40,121 bases of DNA from positions 1 to 40,121 of the forward strand of contig JADFRY010000008.1 in NCBI GenBank assembly GCA_022561055.1, written 5' to 3'. The translations under genes were made by a program, and so were the position numbers. Position 1 is the first letter of the stretch, and every line of letters starts with the position of its first letter. Under the pieces are notes generated by a model that was not told the DNA's origin, made no database searches, and worked only from the letters and a program-made list of their open reading frames with translations. The stretch is from Nanobdellota archaeon (GTDB lineage Archaea; Nanobdellota; Nanobdellia; Pacearchaeales; GW2011-AR1). This document shows, in pieces, positions 15,619 through 25,118 of the stretch.

Positions 15619-16563
15619 ATGAAAATAAAGGATTTAGTTTTTAAGGAGTTTGTAAAAAACGGTTATGCAGAATCTAATGGGAATAGGGTATGGAATATTG
15701 CACAACGTAAGTTTTTGTATTTAACTCCTGAACTTGCTAAAGGATTTCTTAATCTTAGGAATTTTGATAGGTATAGGAAGATTGTTGTTGAAAAAGAGAT
15801 TAATTTAATAAAGTCTAATGCGAGAAGAATAGCCGAGGATATTGGCGACGAGTCTTTTAATTTGATTGATATGTTCTGCGGCGATGGAACTAAAGCAAAA
15901 GAATTTTTTAAGGCTTTGAATGGAAAAGCAAAGGTAAGATACTGCCCAGTAAATGTTAGTAAGTATCTTGTTAATTTGTCTCTAAAAAATGTTAAAAAAG
16001 AAAAGTTTGAGAATGTCAAAGATTACAAGCCATATTTTTTCAATGGCGATGCTAAACTTTTCGAACAGTTTTTGGTTACGGTAAGAGGGAGTAAATATCA
16101 AAGAAATGTGATTCTTATTTTAGGTTCAGTTCTTGCAAGTTATGATATTAATGATTTTCTTTACAGGTTGAGCAACATTATGCTTCAAGGAGACTATGTT
16201 GTTATTGGTAATGGTGTGAGGAGAGGCAAAAGGTTAGTTTCTTTAGAAACTTATAAGCACAATATATTTGACCAATGGTTTATTCATCTTATGAGGGGTG
16301 TTGGTTTTAAGGATAAAGAAATTAAGTATGATGCCAGATTTGGAAATTCCAGGGTTGAAATGTTTTATAAGATTCAATGTGAAAAAAAGATAAAGCATAA
16401 AGGAAAGGAAATTAAGTTGAATAAAGGAGATGAAGTTCTCGTTGCTACTTTGTATAAATATTATGCAAAAGAGTTAAATAAATTCTGTAAGATGTATTTT
16501 AAGGAAGTTGATTTAGTTAAAGACAGTGATGGCGAGTATGCTTTGGTAATTTGTAGGAAGTAA
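15619..16563 (+). CDS. EgtD-like (histidine-specific) SAM-dependent methyltransferase
   Basis: LIDMFCGDGTKAKEFFKAL, VRYCPVNVSKYLV, NVILILGSVLASYDINDFLYRLSNIMLQGDYVVIG; order of motifs matches the EgtD/Methyltransf_33 pattern. Confidence 0.65.
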   Translation: MKIKDLVFKEFVKNGYAESNGNRVWNIAQRKFLYLTPELAKGFLNLRNFDRYRKIVVEKEINLIKSNARRIAEDIGDESFNLIDMFCGDGTKAKEFFKALNGKAKVRYCPVNVSKYLVNLSLKNVKKEKFENVKDYKPYFFNGDAKLFEQFLVTVRGSKYQRNVILILGSVLASYDINDFLYRLSNIMLQGDYVVIGNGVRRGKRLVSLETYKHNIFDQWFIHLMRGVGFKDKEIKYDARFGNSRVEMFYKIQCEKKIKHKGKEIKLNKGDEVLVATLYKYYAKELNKFCKMYFKEVDLVKDSDGEYALVICRK

Positions 16564-16607
16564 TTTAATTATTTAATTAGTTTTTTCTTTAGTTTTTTAG
16601 TTATTAA

Positions 16608-16729
16608 TGAGCCTGCCAGGATTTGAACCTGGGACCTCTGGCTCTCTTCGACATATCGCTGAGAGCGTGCATTCTCATGAACACATGTCATATAAGACCA
16701 GCGCTCTAACCAGACTGAGCTACAGGCTC
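16608..16729 (-). tRNA. tRNA-Ile (anticodon TAT) with 47-nt intron at 37/38 (intron 16644-16690)
   Basis: Minus strand exons GAGCCTGTAGCTCAGTCTGGTTAGAGCGCTGGTCTTATA and AGCCAGAGGTCCCAGGTTCAAATCCTGGCAGGCTCA; a bulge-helix-bulge can be drawn at the junction. Confidence 0.85.
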
Positions 16730-16782
16730 ATATTTAAATTAACTAGATAATGTATTTAAAGGTTGTTTTTTAAGGTTTGATT

Positions 16783-17349
16783 ATGTTAATTGGGATTACA
16801 GGGCCCCTTTGTTCTGGCACTAATGCTGCCGGATTTATTCTTATTAAAAATGGGTTCAAGAAATTTTCTTTAGCCGACTATCTAAGAGTTGAAATGAAAA
16901 AATTAGGCATAAAAGAAAATAGGAAAAATATGCAGGATTTTGGAGATAAGTTGAGGAAAGAAGGTGGTCCTGGGGCTATTGTAAAATTGTCTTTGCCTTC
17001 TCTTGACATGAATAAGGATTATGTTATTGAGAGTGTGCGTAATCCTGGAGAGGTTGAGGAGTTAAAGAAGTTAGGAGATAATTTTGTTTTGTTGTTAATT
17101 GATGCTTCTGTGAAGATAAGATTCAGGCGTTTATTGAAGAGGGCAAGGGACGAAGATGAGCCTAAGACTTTTGAGGAATTTAGAAAGTGGGAGGAGAGAG
17201 ATTTAGGTATTGGACAGCCAAAATATGGACAACAACAATCTGCTGTTTTTGAGATGGCAGATAAGACTATCGTGAATGAGGGTTCTTTCGATGACTTAAA
17301 AAAAGAAGTTGAAACATTGTTGCATGATTTGAATTATAACAATCTTTAA
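16783..17349 (+). CDS. P-loop (deoxy)nucleotide/dephospho-CoA kinase-like protein with degenerate Walker A
   Basis: MLIGITGPLCSGTNAAGF; paralogous to 17831-18394; ATG at 16783 more likely than TTG 16777. Confidence 0.65.
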   Translation: MLIGITGPLCSGTNAAGFILIKNGFKKFSLADYLRVEMKKLGIKENRKNMQDFGDKLRKEGGPGAIVKLSLPSLDMNKDYVIESVRNPGEVEELKKLGDNFVLLLIDASVKIRFRRLLKRARDEDEPKTFEEFRKWEERDLGIGQPKYGQQQSAVFEMADKTIVNEGSFDDLKKEVETLLHDLNYNNL

Positions 17350-17374
17350 ATAAGATTATTATATCAGGAGAATT

Positions 17375-17755
17375 ATGACACCGCAGAGAACAAAGAGATT
17401 TACGGGATTACAGAGAGAATTTAATGGTGTAGAGTATGATTCATTTTTAGGACGCTCTTTTAGCTTAGATGGAATAGAACGTTATGTTTCTCTAGATTTA
17501 GTTTCTGGTGGTTCGAGTGAGTTTGAAGCATCTCCCCTTGGTATTCCTCCCATTTTTCGTAGTTTGCTTCAAGACTTAAGAGATAATAAAAAGATTCTGC
17601 TTTATGATAGTCCAGGAGTTAGTGATAGAGCTGGTAAGCCGCCTATTTTTTATGTGCCATTTTCAATCGAGCAGCTAGTAATGCTTAAAGGACTTTATGA
17701 AGTGTTTATATCTGTTGAAGAACGCCCTAAGTTAGTAAGTCCTTTCGATCGATAA
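17375..17755 (+). CDS. Hypothetical protein, 126 aa
   Basis: Open frame between two paralogous kinases. Confidence 0.6.
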   Translation: MTPQRTKRFTGLQREFNGVEYDSFLGRSFSLDGIERYVSLDLVSGGSSEFEASPLGIPPIFRSLLQDLRDNKKILLYDSPGVSDRAGKPPIFYVPFSIEQLVMLKGLYEVFISVEERPKLVSPFDR

Positions 17756-17830
17756 AATCAATCTGAACACTATTAAATTACTTATATCAAGAACCCTTAA
17801 CTTTAAAACCTCTTTATTTCTTGCTTTTAT

Positions 17831-18394
17831 ATGTTAATAGGAGTTACAGGATACTTGGGGGCAGGGAAAAGTGAGTTTTCTAAGATTTTAGTTGAGGAGT
17901 ATGGGTTTGTGAAGCTTGCGTTTGGTAATGAAGTCAGAGCCGAAGCTGAGAGGAGGCTCATTAAGCCTACAAGGAATAATTTACAGAATCTAGGATATAT
18001 CGTTAGAAAAGAACAAGGAGGAGATGTATGGGTTAGACGTTTGATTGAAAAAATAGAAAATGGAAAAGACTATGTTATCGAGGGCATAAGGAACCCAGAA
18101 GATGTTGAGGCATTGGAAAAGTTAGAAGGGTTTGTGTTGATAGGTCTAAATGCTTCTTTTGATGTTAGATGTAATAGAATTTTATCACGAAAGAGAGGAG
18201 AGGACTCACAGACAAAGGAAGAGTTTGTAATAGCAGATAATAAGGATCGAGGCAAAGAGGGAGAGACTGAAGGTCAGCAGAGTGAATTTTGTTTTAGGAA
18301 GGTGAGTAGAGAAATATTGAATGAAGGAAGCTTGAATGACTTGAAAGAAAAAGCGAGAGAATTGTTGGAAGGATTAAACAAAACTTTTAATTAG
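17831..18394 (+). CDS. P-loop nucleotide kinase-like protein
   Basis: MLIGVTGYLGAGKSEFSKIL (Walker A), DYVIEGIRNPEDVEAL. Confidence 0.7.
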   Translation: MLIGVTGYLGAGKSEFSKILVEEYGFVKLAFGNEVRAEAERRLIKPTRNNLQNLGYIVRKEQGGDVWVRRLIEKIENGKDYVIEGIRNPEDVEALEKLEGFVLIGLNASFDVRCNRILSRKRGEDSQTKEEFVIADNKDRGKEGETEGQQSEFCFRKVSREILNEGSLNDLKEKARELLEGLNKTFN

Positions 18395-18423
18395 TTTGGT
18401 TTTTTCTTATACTTCTTAATATA

Positions 18424-18732
18424 ATGAAAGCATATATACAGGTTATAACAGCAGTAGATAATGAAGAAAAAGCTCATGAGATAGCACGCTTTTTATTAGA
18501 GAAAAGAGTTGCTGCTTGCGTGCAAATTATTCCTATTTCTAGCATGTACCGATGGAAAGGCAAGATAGAAAAATCTAGGGAATGGCTTTGCCTTATTAAG
18601 GGAAAAGACTTTGAGAAGATAGAGAGTGTGATTAAAAAAATTCATCCGTATGAAACTCCTGAGATTATCGAGATTCCTATTACTCAAGGCAACAAGAAGT
18701 ACTTAGATTGGATTGATGAAGAGACTTCCTAA
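18424..18732 (+). CDS. cutA: CutA1 divalent-cation tolerance protein
   Basis: EKRVAACVQIIPISSMYRWKGKIEKSREWLCLIKG...HPYETPEIIEIPI. Confidence 0.92.
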   Translation: MKAYIQVITAVDNEEKAHEIARFLLEKRVAACVQIIPISSMYRWKGKIEKSREWLCLIKGKDFEKIESVIKKIHPYETPEIIEIPITQGNKKYLDWIDEETS

Positions 18733-18766
18733 TTAGATTTATAAACAATTGTTCTTGTTTTGAAGT

Positions 18767-19942
18767 ATGTTACTAGGACTTGTAGGAAAGCCGAATGCTG
18801 GGAAGAGTACGTTTTTCAAGGCAGCGACTATGGCAGATGTTTTGATTGCTGATTATCCTTTCGCGACTATAAAGCCAAATCATGGGATGGGTTATGTTAA
18901 GATTAAGGATCTAGCTGCGGAATACGGAAAAGTTTCAAATCCTAGGGAAGGTTATGTCAAAGCAGGATGGCGTTTCGTTCCTGTTGAGATGTTCGATGTT
19001 GCTGGTTTGGTTGAAGGGGCTTCAGAAGGCAAGGGTCTAGGAAACGAATTTCTGAATGATTTAGCTGCGGTAGATGCTTTGATTCATGTTGTCGATATTT
19101 CTGGAGAAACAGATGCTGAGGGAAAACCTACAGAGGGATATAATCCTGGAAAGGACATTGATTTAGTTGAGAAAGAATTAGATTTGTGGTACTTCGGGAT
19201 CTTGCAAAAAGCTTGGAAGGGGTTTGCTAAAATAATGAAGTTGCAAAAGAAAGATTTTGCAGAATCGGTAGCTAAACAGTTTTCTGGGTTGAAGGTTAAG
19301 GAAGATGATGTTAAATCTGTAGTTCTCAAAGAAAATCTTGATGTAGAGAAAGCGGCAAGCTGGAGTGATGAGGACTTAATGGTTTTCTCTAGAGCTTTAA
19401 GGAAGAAAACAAAGCCAATGATTATTGCTGCTAATAAGATTGATAGGCCTAATGGCAAGGCTAACTTTGAGAAAATTAAGGAGGAGTTTGATTATCCTAT
19501 AGTTCCATGTTTTTCCGAAGGGGAGTTAGCTTTGAAAGAGGCAGATAAACATGGACTCATAGAGTATATTCCTGGAGAGGATGATTTTAAGGTTCTAAAA
19601 GAGTTAGAGGGCAAGCAGAAAGAAGCCCTCGAAGGCATTAAAAAAATTCTTGAGGAGCACAAGAGTACAGGAGTTCAAGAAGTTTTAAACAAAGTTGTTT
19701 TTGATATTTTAAGCTATATTGCCGTCTTTCCGGCTGGAAGTAAGATGGAAGATAGTAAAGGAAATATTCTCCCAGATTGTTATCTAATGCCTCCAGGTTC
19801 TACGGCTTTGGATTTTGCTTATCGCTTGCATACAGATATAGGAAATAATTTTGTTAAAGCAATACATTTGAGAACAAAACAAGCTGTCGGAAAGGATTAT
19901 GTTTTAAAAAATGGGGATGGTCTGGAGATTATGACAAAGTAG
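18767..19942 (+). CDS. YchF/Obg-like GTPase with TGS domain
   Basis: GLVGKPNAGKSTFFKAAT, FDVAGLVEGASEGKGLGNEFLNDL, NKID, C-terminal TGS DIGNNFVKAIHLRTKQAVGKDYVLKNGDGLEI. Confidence 0.92.
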   Translation: MLLGLVGKPNAGKSTFFKAATMADVLIADYPFATIKPNHGMGYVKIKDLAAEYGKVSNPREGYVKAGWRFVPVEMFDVAGLVEGASEGKGLGNEFLNDLAAVDALIHVVDISGETDAEGKPTEGYNPGKDIDLVEKELDLWYFGILQKAWKGFAKIMKLQKKDFAESVAKQFSGLKVKEDDVKSVVLKENLDVEKAASWSDEDLMVFSRALRKKTKPMIIAANKIDRPNGKANFEKIKEEFDYPIVPCFSEGELALKEADKHGLIEYIPGEDDFKVLKELEGKQKEALEGIKKILEEHKSTGVQEVLNKVVFDILSYIAVFPAGSKMEDSKGNILPDCYLMPPGSTALDFAYRLHTDIGNNFVKAIHLRTKQAVGKDYVLKNGDGLEIMTK

Positions 19943-19986
19943 GGTGGGGTAATTAATTTTATAAAATGTAATCTTTTAAGTGTTTT

Positions 19987-20586
19987 ATGATAACTCATAT
20001 AATTTTTGATAATAATGGTGTTTTAACTACTAATGACGATGAGGGGACTTATAAGGCGGTTGCAAATTATTTGGGCACTTCTATTAAAGAGGTTATTTCA
20101 CTGTTTGATTTATATGTGCTGGATCTTGATGCGGGAAAGATAAGCCAGGAAGAGTTTTATTCTTTAATCCTTAAGGCTGGGCATTTTAAGCGACCTATTA
20201 AGGAATTTAAGCAGATACATCTCGATGCCTATAAACCTAAGCCAGATGTTCAAGAATTCGTAAAGAAACTTGTTAAAAAGTATGATACATATTTGTTGAC
20301 GAATTTTGGTGATGCTTTTTGGGATTTGTTCGAAAAATGGAATTTGGATAAAATATTTGACAGAAGCAGAGTTTTTGTTTCATCTGATCTTAAAATGGCC
20401 AAACCAGATTCCAACATTTATTTGTTTGTTCTTGATAATCTTAAAGCAAAGCCACATGAAACTATTTTTATTGATGATAATTCCGAAAATGTTGTGTCTG
20501 CAGAGAATTTAGGAATTCATGGGATTTTATATAAGAATCTTTCTTCTCTTATTAGTTCTTTAGAGAGATTGGGAGTTAGGATATGA
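19987..20586 (+). CDS. HAD-superfamily hydrolase
   Basis: IIFDNNGVLT, YLLTNFGD, KMAKPDSNIYLFVL, IFIDDNSENV. Confidence 0.88.
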   Translation: MITHIIFDNNGVLTTNDDEGTYKAVANYLGTSIKEVISLFDLYVLDLDAGKISQEEFYSLILKAGHFKRPIKEFKQIHLDAYKPKPDVQEFVKKLVKKYDTYLLTNFGDAFWDLFEKWNLDKIFDRSRVFVSSDLKMAKPDSNIYLFVLDNLKAKPHETIFIDDNSENVVSAENLGIHGILYKNLSSLISSLERLGVRI

Positions 20587-21227
20587 AAACACGACAAGAC
20601 GCACAAAAACTGTTGGAAGAGTGGGTTTCATCAGAAAGTTTAAGAAGACATTGTTTGGGTGTTGCTACTTGTATGGAAGTGTATGCTATGAAATATGTAG
20701 AAGATGGTAAGCTAGGAAATAGCCTACCCACTCAACCCTTAAGTAATATTAATAATAATTCTGGAAATGGGGGTGGTGGCAATGATAACCAGGCAATTAT
20801 CGACAAATGGTACATTTGCGGTTTGCTTCATGATTTTGATTGGGAGAAATATCCTGATATAGATTTACATCCGAAAAAAGGGTGCGAATTTCTGAAAGAG
20901 AATGATTATGATAATAGTATTATTGAGGCTATTTTAGGACATAATGCTAAGACAGGTGTTAAACGGAAAAGTTTGATGGCTAAATGTTTGTTTGCCGTTG
21001 ATGAACTTTCTGGGTTGGTAGTTGCTCTTGCTAGAGTGCGTCCGGGAAACTTTGAGGGCATGTCTGCAAAATCAGTGAGAAAAGCAATGAAGAAAAAAGA
21101 TTTTGCTGCTGCAATAAGCAGAGAGGATATAAAACAAGGCATGGAAGAGCTGGAAGTTGATGAAAACGAACATTTTGAATTAATTATTAGTGCTTTAACC
21201 GAGATAAAGAAAGATCTAGGATTTTAA
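20583..21227 (+). CDS. HD-domain hydrolase with Asn/Gly-rich insertion
   Basis: RRHCLGVATCMEVYA, ICGLLHDFDWEKYPD; low-complexity NNNSGNGGGGNDN inserted between. Confidence 0.8.
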   Translation: MKTRQDAQKLLEEWVSSESLRRHCLGVATCMEVYAMKYVEDGKLGNSLPTQPLSNINNNSGNGGGGNDNQAIIDKWYICGLLHDFDWEKYPDIDLHPKKGCEFLKENDYDNSIIEAILGHNAKTGVKRKSLMAKCLFAVDELSGLVVALARVRPGNFEGMSAKSVRKAMKKKDFAAAISREDIKQGMEELEVDENEHFELIISALTEIKKDLGF

Positions 21228-21274
21228 TTTCCACTAATATTAATGTTTTTATACTTTGTTTGGAATGTTTTATA

Positions 21275-24200
21275 ATGAATAAGAGAGGCTTTGGAGCAAT
21301 AGCTATTCTTTTGATTGCGGTGATTTCTGTAGGGATTCTTCTGGCAGGTTCTGTGACTTATTTGGTTATTAAGGCATATCAAAATGATTTTGTTGTTAAC
21401 AATACAATTCCTACCGTGAAACCTCCTGTTACTGGTGTTACTATCTGTGGAGATTCTTTAATTGGTGTTGGAGAGCAATGCGATGATGGAGGAAGATTAA
21501 GCGGAGACGGGTGTTCCTCGGTTTGTCGTTTGGAATCTGGTTATAGATGTATAGGAATTCCAAGTGTTTGCGTTAAGATCAGTACAGGAAGCACTACTAC
21601 TGGAGGAAGATCCGGCGGGAGTAGTACAGGAGGAAGCACTGGCGAGTGTGTTATTGAAAGCACGGATTGGAGCAAGGTTTCAATTTTATTCGGAGAGAGT
21701 GTTGACTTGATAGTTCAAGGAACAGATTGTGAAGCTGAAACTTTAACACTAGATGTTTATAGGCAAGAGGCTGGGGGAGATGTTTTGGTTAATAGTGTTT
21801 CTGGAGTTGCGTTTAGTCCTGGAACTATTGGAACTGCTGAAAAAACATGGACTTCTCCTTCTTCTAGTGGAGGGATAGGAGGGTTTGGATTCTTCTTTGT
21901 TTTCTTCGAAGGCAGTTTAGTTTTACTTGCTTTTGCTTTGACATTTAAGAGATTTAGAGATAAAAATGAAAAGTTATTGATTATTTTGTTAGCGATAATT
22001 TTAGTGGTCATGGTGGTTCTTTTATTATTTAGTGTTATAAAAATAATTACTTTGGAAAAGCCAGCTTTAGCTCCAACTGTTGATGAAGGACTAATTTCTC
22101 CTGATTTAGCGCCTCCTCCGATGCCTTCAGAAAGCCTTATAGATAATTATTATTTTGTTGCAACGACTGAAGGTGCAAACCCAATAACAACGACAAGTGG
22201 TCTTTTAGAAGTTGGCAATTTGGCTTGTTCAGACACCATAGATAATGATAATGACGGATTAATAGATGATTTAGATCCTGGATGTTATGATTCAGGAGCT
22301 TACGATCCTTTGGATAATAATGAGTCAGATGTTTTGTCTGAGTGTTCTGACTTTTTTGATAATGAATTAATTCCCGATGGATGGATTGATTATCCTGAAG
22401 ACCCTGGCTGTGTCGACGCAAACGATGATGATGAAGTCAATACAAACACAGGATTTCAATGTTCAAATAATATTGATGATGATGGAGATGGTTTAATTGA
22501 TGGGAATGACCCTGGCTGTGTCGATTGGCAGGATGATGATGAGCTTGATTTTGCGCAGTCGAGCGGGTGGGATAAGCTTAATAATAGAAACCCGGTAGAT
22601 GCAGATGATGGTTTTGATAGTTTTTTAGATAGAGTTGATACGCCTTATGGAGATAGAACTTTTACAGATAGTAATGGAAATCTTTTGTTTTTCTATTTAG
22701 GTGCTGATCCTTCTCCTAGTAGTAACGCCGATGAAAGAAGCGCTAATATTGGAAGGCTTAGTTCTAGTGAGGAATGGGAGTTTTTAACAACTAATGGCAT
22801 CTGGTCTAATAGTGTGAATGCGGTGCCTCTTAATCTTCTTGGTCAGAAGAGTGGTATCGAAACTTTAAGAGTATTTGAGGATCCATCAAACCCCGATAGG
22901 ATTTTTGGAATTGCCGTAGTAGAGCCTGCTAATGGGGCTATTAGGTTTGATGCACATGGCAAGGGTTATAATTTTATTCTGGATTTAACTACAGGAGAAT
23001 TTTCTTTCTGGACTAAAGACGGGCAAGAGCCTCATCATGGACAACCGCTTTTGTCTAGTTGGGGAGGTAATCAGGCTGCAAATTTAGATTTTGATTTTAG
23101 TTCTGAAGAAGGATTGTACATAGCAGGAGAACGCTTTAATATTCCTTATCCAGATAACTTAATAGCTGCAAGGTTCACAACAGCAAATGGATGGGAAAAT
23201 TGGTTTAACGATCAATGGGATGGAAGAATGTATTTAAATCCTAATAACAGAGATTATGATATTCTTTCATTTATGCAAAATGGTAGGGGTATAAAACCAC
23301 TTCCAATAGTTAGAAATATTCCAGGAACTAGGGATTTTATTATAACTTATGTTTATAATCCTGATAGATTGAGGCAGACGGCGATGAGGGCCGCGATGTA
23401 TAGCGGAGCTAGTGGAGAATGGAGTGTCTGGAACGGTACTTCTTGGAATTCTGATTTAAGTTCTTCTGCTGATATTTATGTTCCACAGTATAGTACAATC
23501 CCGCCCATCATAGCAGGTCATTTCATAAATAGAAAGGCGTTAGTTGTAGGACAGGTGTTTTATCAGTTTGTCGTTCATAAGAATGATTTCGGAAATTATG
23601 ATGTTGTAATGATAAGTTATGATCATGTTGTCAAACAATGGAGTGAACAAGTTGTCACTGATTTAGTTTCTAAGATTGGAGTGTTTAGATCTAACAGAAT
23701 AGTTGTTGCAGAGAACAATGGGGAAATCTGGCTTGTTGTTGAGGATGGTATTGAACTAAAACTTCTAAAGTATATTGGAGGTTCATGGACGACACCCGAG
23801 ATAATTTATACGAGTGACTCGGTATTTCCCTATGCCTTGGATTTCTTTAATAACAGGCCGGTATTGTTTATCAGAGAAGAATATTTAGGAAATCAGAGAC
23901 TTTTTGCGTTTTCTGATAAGTCAACTGGAGCATGGGCTAATGAAATTCCTAAACCTTTCCGGGCTTCGCCTCCAGGAAGAGTTCGGCTCGACTCTACGGA
24001 AGGGCGGGAATTAATACAATGGGACCTTAATATTAATGCCTCGATAACAGAACCTGTTAGTCCGCCTCTTACTTATAATTATGAAGTGCGTCCTATCAAT
24101 TGTTTGCATATGGATATTGATGACGTAAATGTTTATTGCACTGACCCGCATTGGGGTACGCCTGGTGTTGGAATCTATCCTTTAGATTATGATAATCCTT

Positions 24201-25063
24201 CTACGAGGTTAGAAGAAACGGCACATTATTGGGGAGACAATACCTGGGGAGGTTACTTTAATTGGATGGGAGGGATCGCAATTGACAGCGACAGTGCGAG
24301 GAATAAAGTTTACATAGGAAATTGGCTTTATAGACAGAGCAATATCATGCCTACAGGAGATATACAAATTTGGGATAGAACTAAGAGTGGCGAGAATTTA
24401 GCTAGAGTTGTAAGAATAGGAGGACAAAGAATACCTATTAATAGTCCTTATGCTCCTGAGAAAATAACTACGATTGGCGGAAATAGGATACAATATCCTA
24501 ATGATTTAGCTGTTAATCCAATAACCGGAGATGTTTATTTGGCGGAGTCAGGGGCCAATAGGATTGTTAAATTTAATTATAACCCTACTACCGGAAGTTT
24601 AGAAAATCCTAGTTTTATAGGCACAACTGGAGAGGGCAAGTTAGACTTTCCTATTGGAATTGACACAGATAGCATGGGGAATATTTATGTTGCCGATAGT
24701 CATAATCATCGGATTGTTAAGTTTACTCCTTCTGGGGCTTTTGTTACATCTTGGGGTTCGGCTGGAAGAGATGATGGAGAATTTATTTATCCTCATTCTT
24801 TGGCAGTGGATAAGACAATGAATAAGGTGTATGTTGCAGACCCTTATAATCAAAGATTGCAGATTTTTGATTTAAACGGCGACTTTGTATATGCGTTTAA
24901 TAATTGGCAACAAAGTTCAAATCCAAATTCAGTTCCAGTGACGGATAACTTTGCTCATATTACAGGTGTCGCTGCTCGTGATGGTTTTGTTTATGTAGGT
25001 GTTAATCCTAGGCCTAATAGCCCGTTTGGGACAATTGTTAAGTTCCAGATGAACTTGCCTTAG
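21275..25063 (+). CDS. Large surface/secreted protein: Myxo-Cys repeat, internal TM segments, acidic DNDNDG repeats, C-terminal NHL repeats
   Basis: CGDSLIGVGEQCDDGGRLSGDGCSSVCRLESGYRC; DNDNDGLIDDLDPGC / DDDGDGLIDGNDPGC; PIGIDTDSMGNIYVADSHNHRIVKF. ATG at 21275 more likely than the track start. Confidence 0.85.
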   Translation: MNKRGFGAIAILLIAVISVGILLAGSVTYLVIKAYQNDFVVNNTIPTVKPPVTGVTICGDSLIGVGEQCDDGGRLSGDGCSSVCRLESGYRCIGIPSVCVKISTGSTTTGGRSGGSSTGGSTGECVIESTDWSKVSILFGESVDLIVQGTDCEAETLTLDVYRQEAGGDVLVNSVSGVAFSPGTIGTAEKTWTSPSSSGGIGGFGFFFVFFEGSLVLLAFALTFKRFRDKNEKLLIILLAIILVVMVVLLLFSVIKIITLEKPALAPTVDEGLISPDLAPPPMPSESLIDNYYFVATTEGANPITTTSGLLEVGNLACSDTIDNDNDGLIDDLDPGCYDSGAYDPLDNNESDVLSECSDFFDNELIPDGWIDYPEDPGCVDANDDDEVNTNTGFQCSNNIDDDGDGLIDGNDPGCVDWQDDDELDFAQSSGWDKLNNRNPVDADDGFDSFLDRVDTPYGDRTFTDSNGNLLFFYLGADPSPSSNADERSANIGRLSSSEEWEFLTTNGIWSNSVNAVPLNLLGQKSGIETLRVFEDPSNPDRIFGIAVVEPANGAIRFDAHGKGYNFILDLTTGEFSFWTKDGQEPHHGQPLLSSWGGNQAANLDFDFSSEEGLYIAGERFNIPYPDNLIAARFTTANGWENWFNDQWDGRMYLNPNNRDYDILSFMQNGRGIKPLPIVRNIPGTRDFIITYVYNPDRLRQTAMRAAMYSGASGEWSVWNGTSWNSDLSSSADIYVPQYSTIPPIIAGHFINRKALVVGQVFYQFVVHKNDFGNYDVVMISYDHVVKQWSEQVVTDLVSKIGVFRSNRIVVAENNGEIWLVVEDGIELKLLKYIGGSWTTPEIIYTSDSVFPYALDFFNNRPVLFIREEYLGNQRLFAFSDKSTGAWANEIPKPFRASPPGRVRLDSTEGRELIQWDLNINASITEPVSPPLTYNYEVRPINCLHMDIDDVNVYCTDPHWGTPGVGIYPLDYDNPSTRLEETAHYWGDNTWGGYFNWMGGIAIDSDSARNKVYIGNWLYRQSNIMPTGDIQIWDRTKSGENLARVVRIGGQRIPINSPYAPEKITTIGGNRIQYPNDLAVNPITGDVYLAESGANRIVKFNYNPTTGSLENPSFIGTTGEGKLDFPIGIDTDSMGNIYVADSHNHRIVKFTPSGAFVTSWGSAGRDDGEFIYPHSLAVDKTMNKVYVADPYNQRLQIFDLNGDFVYAFNNWQQSSNPNSVPVTDNFAHITGVAARDGFVYVGVNPRPNSPFGTIVKFQMNLP

Positions 25064-25118
25064 ATTATATTGTTATAGTGGCGATTTCTTTAAATATGGC
25101 GGGGTGAGATAAATTCAT

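Noticed and set aside
22137-22421. 94-aa minus-strand ORF rich in Leu/His/Asn
   Set aside because: Antisense of the DNDNDG-repeat segment of the large surface protein; composition is an artefact of Asp codons.
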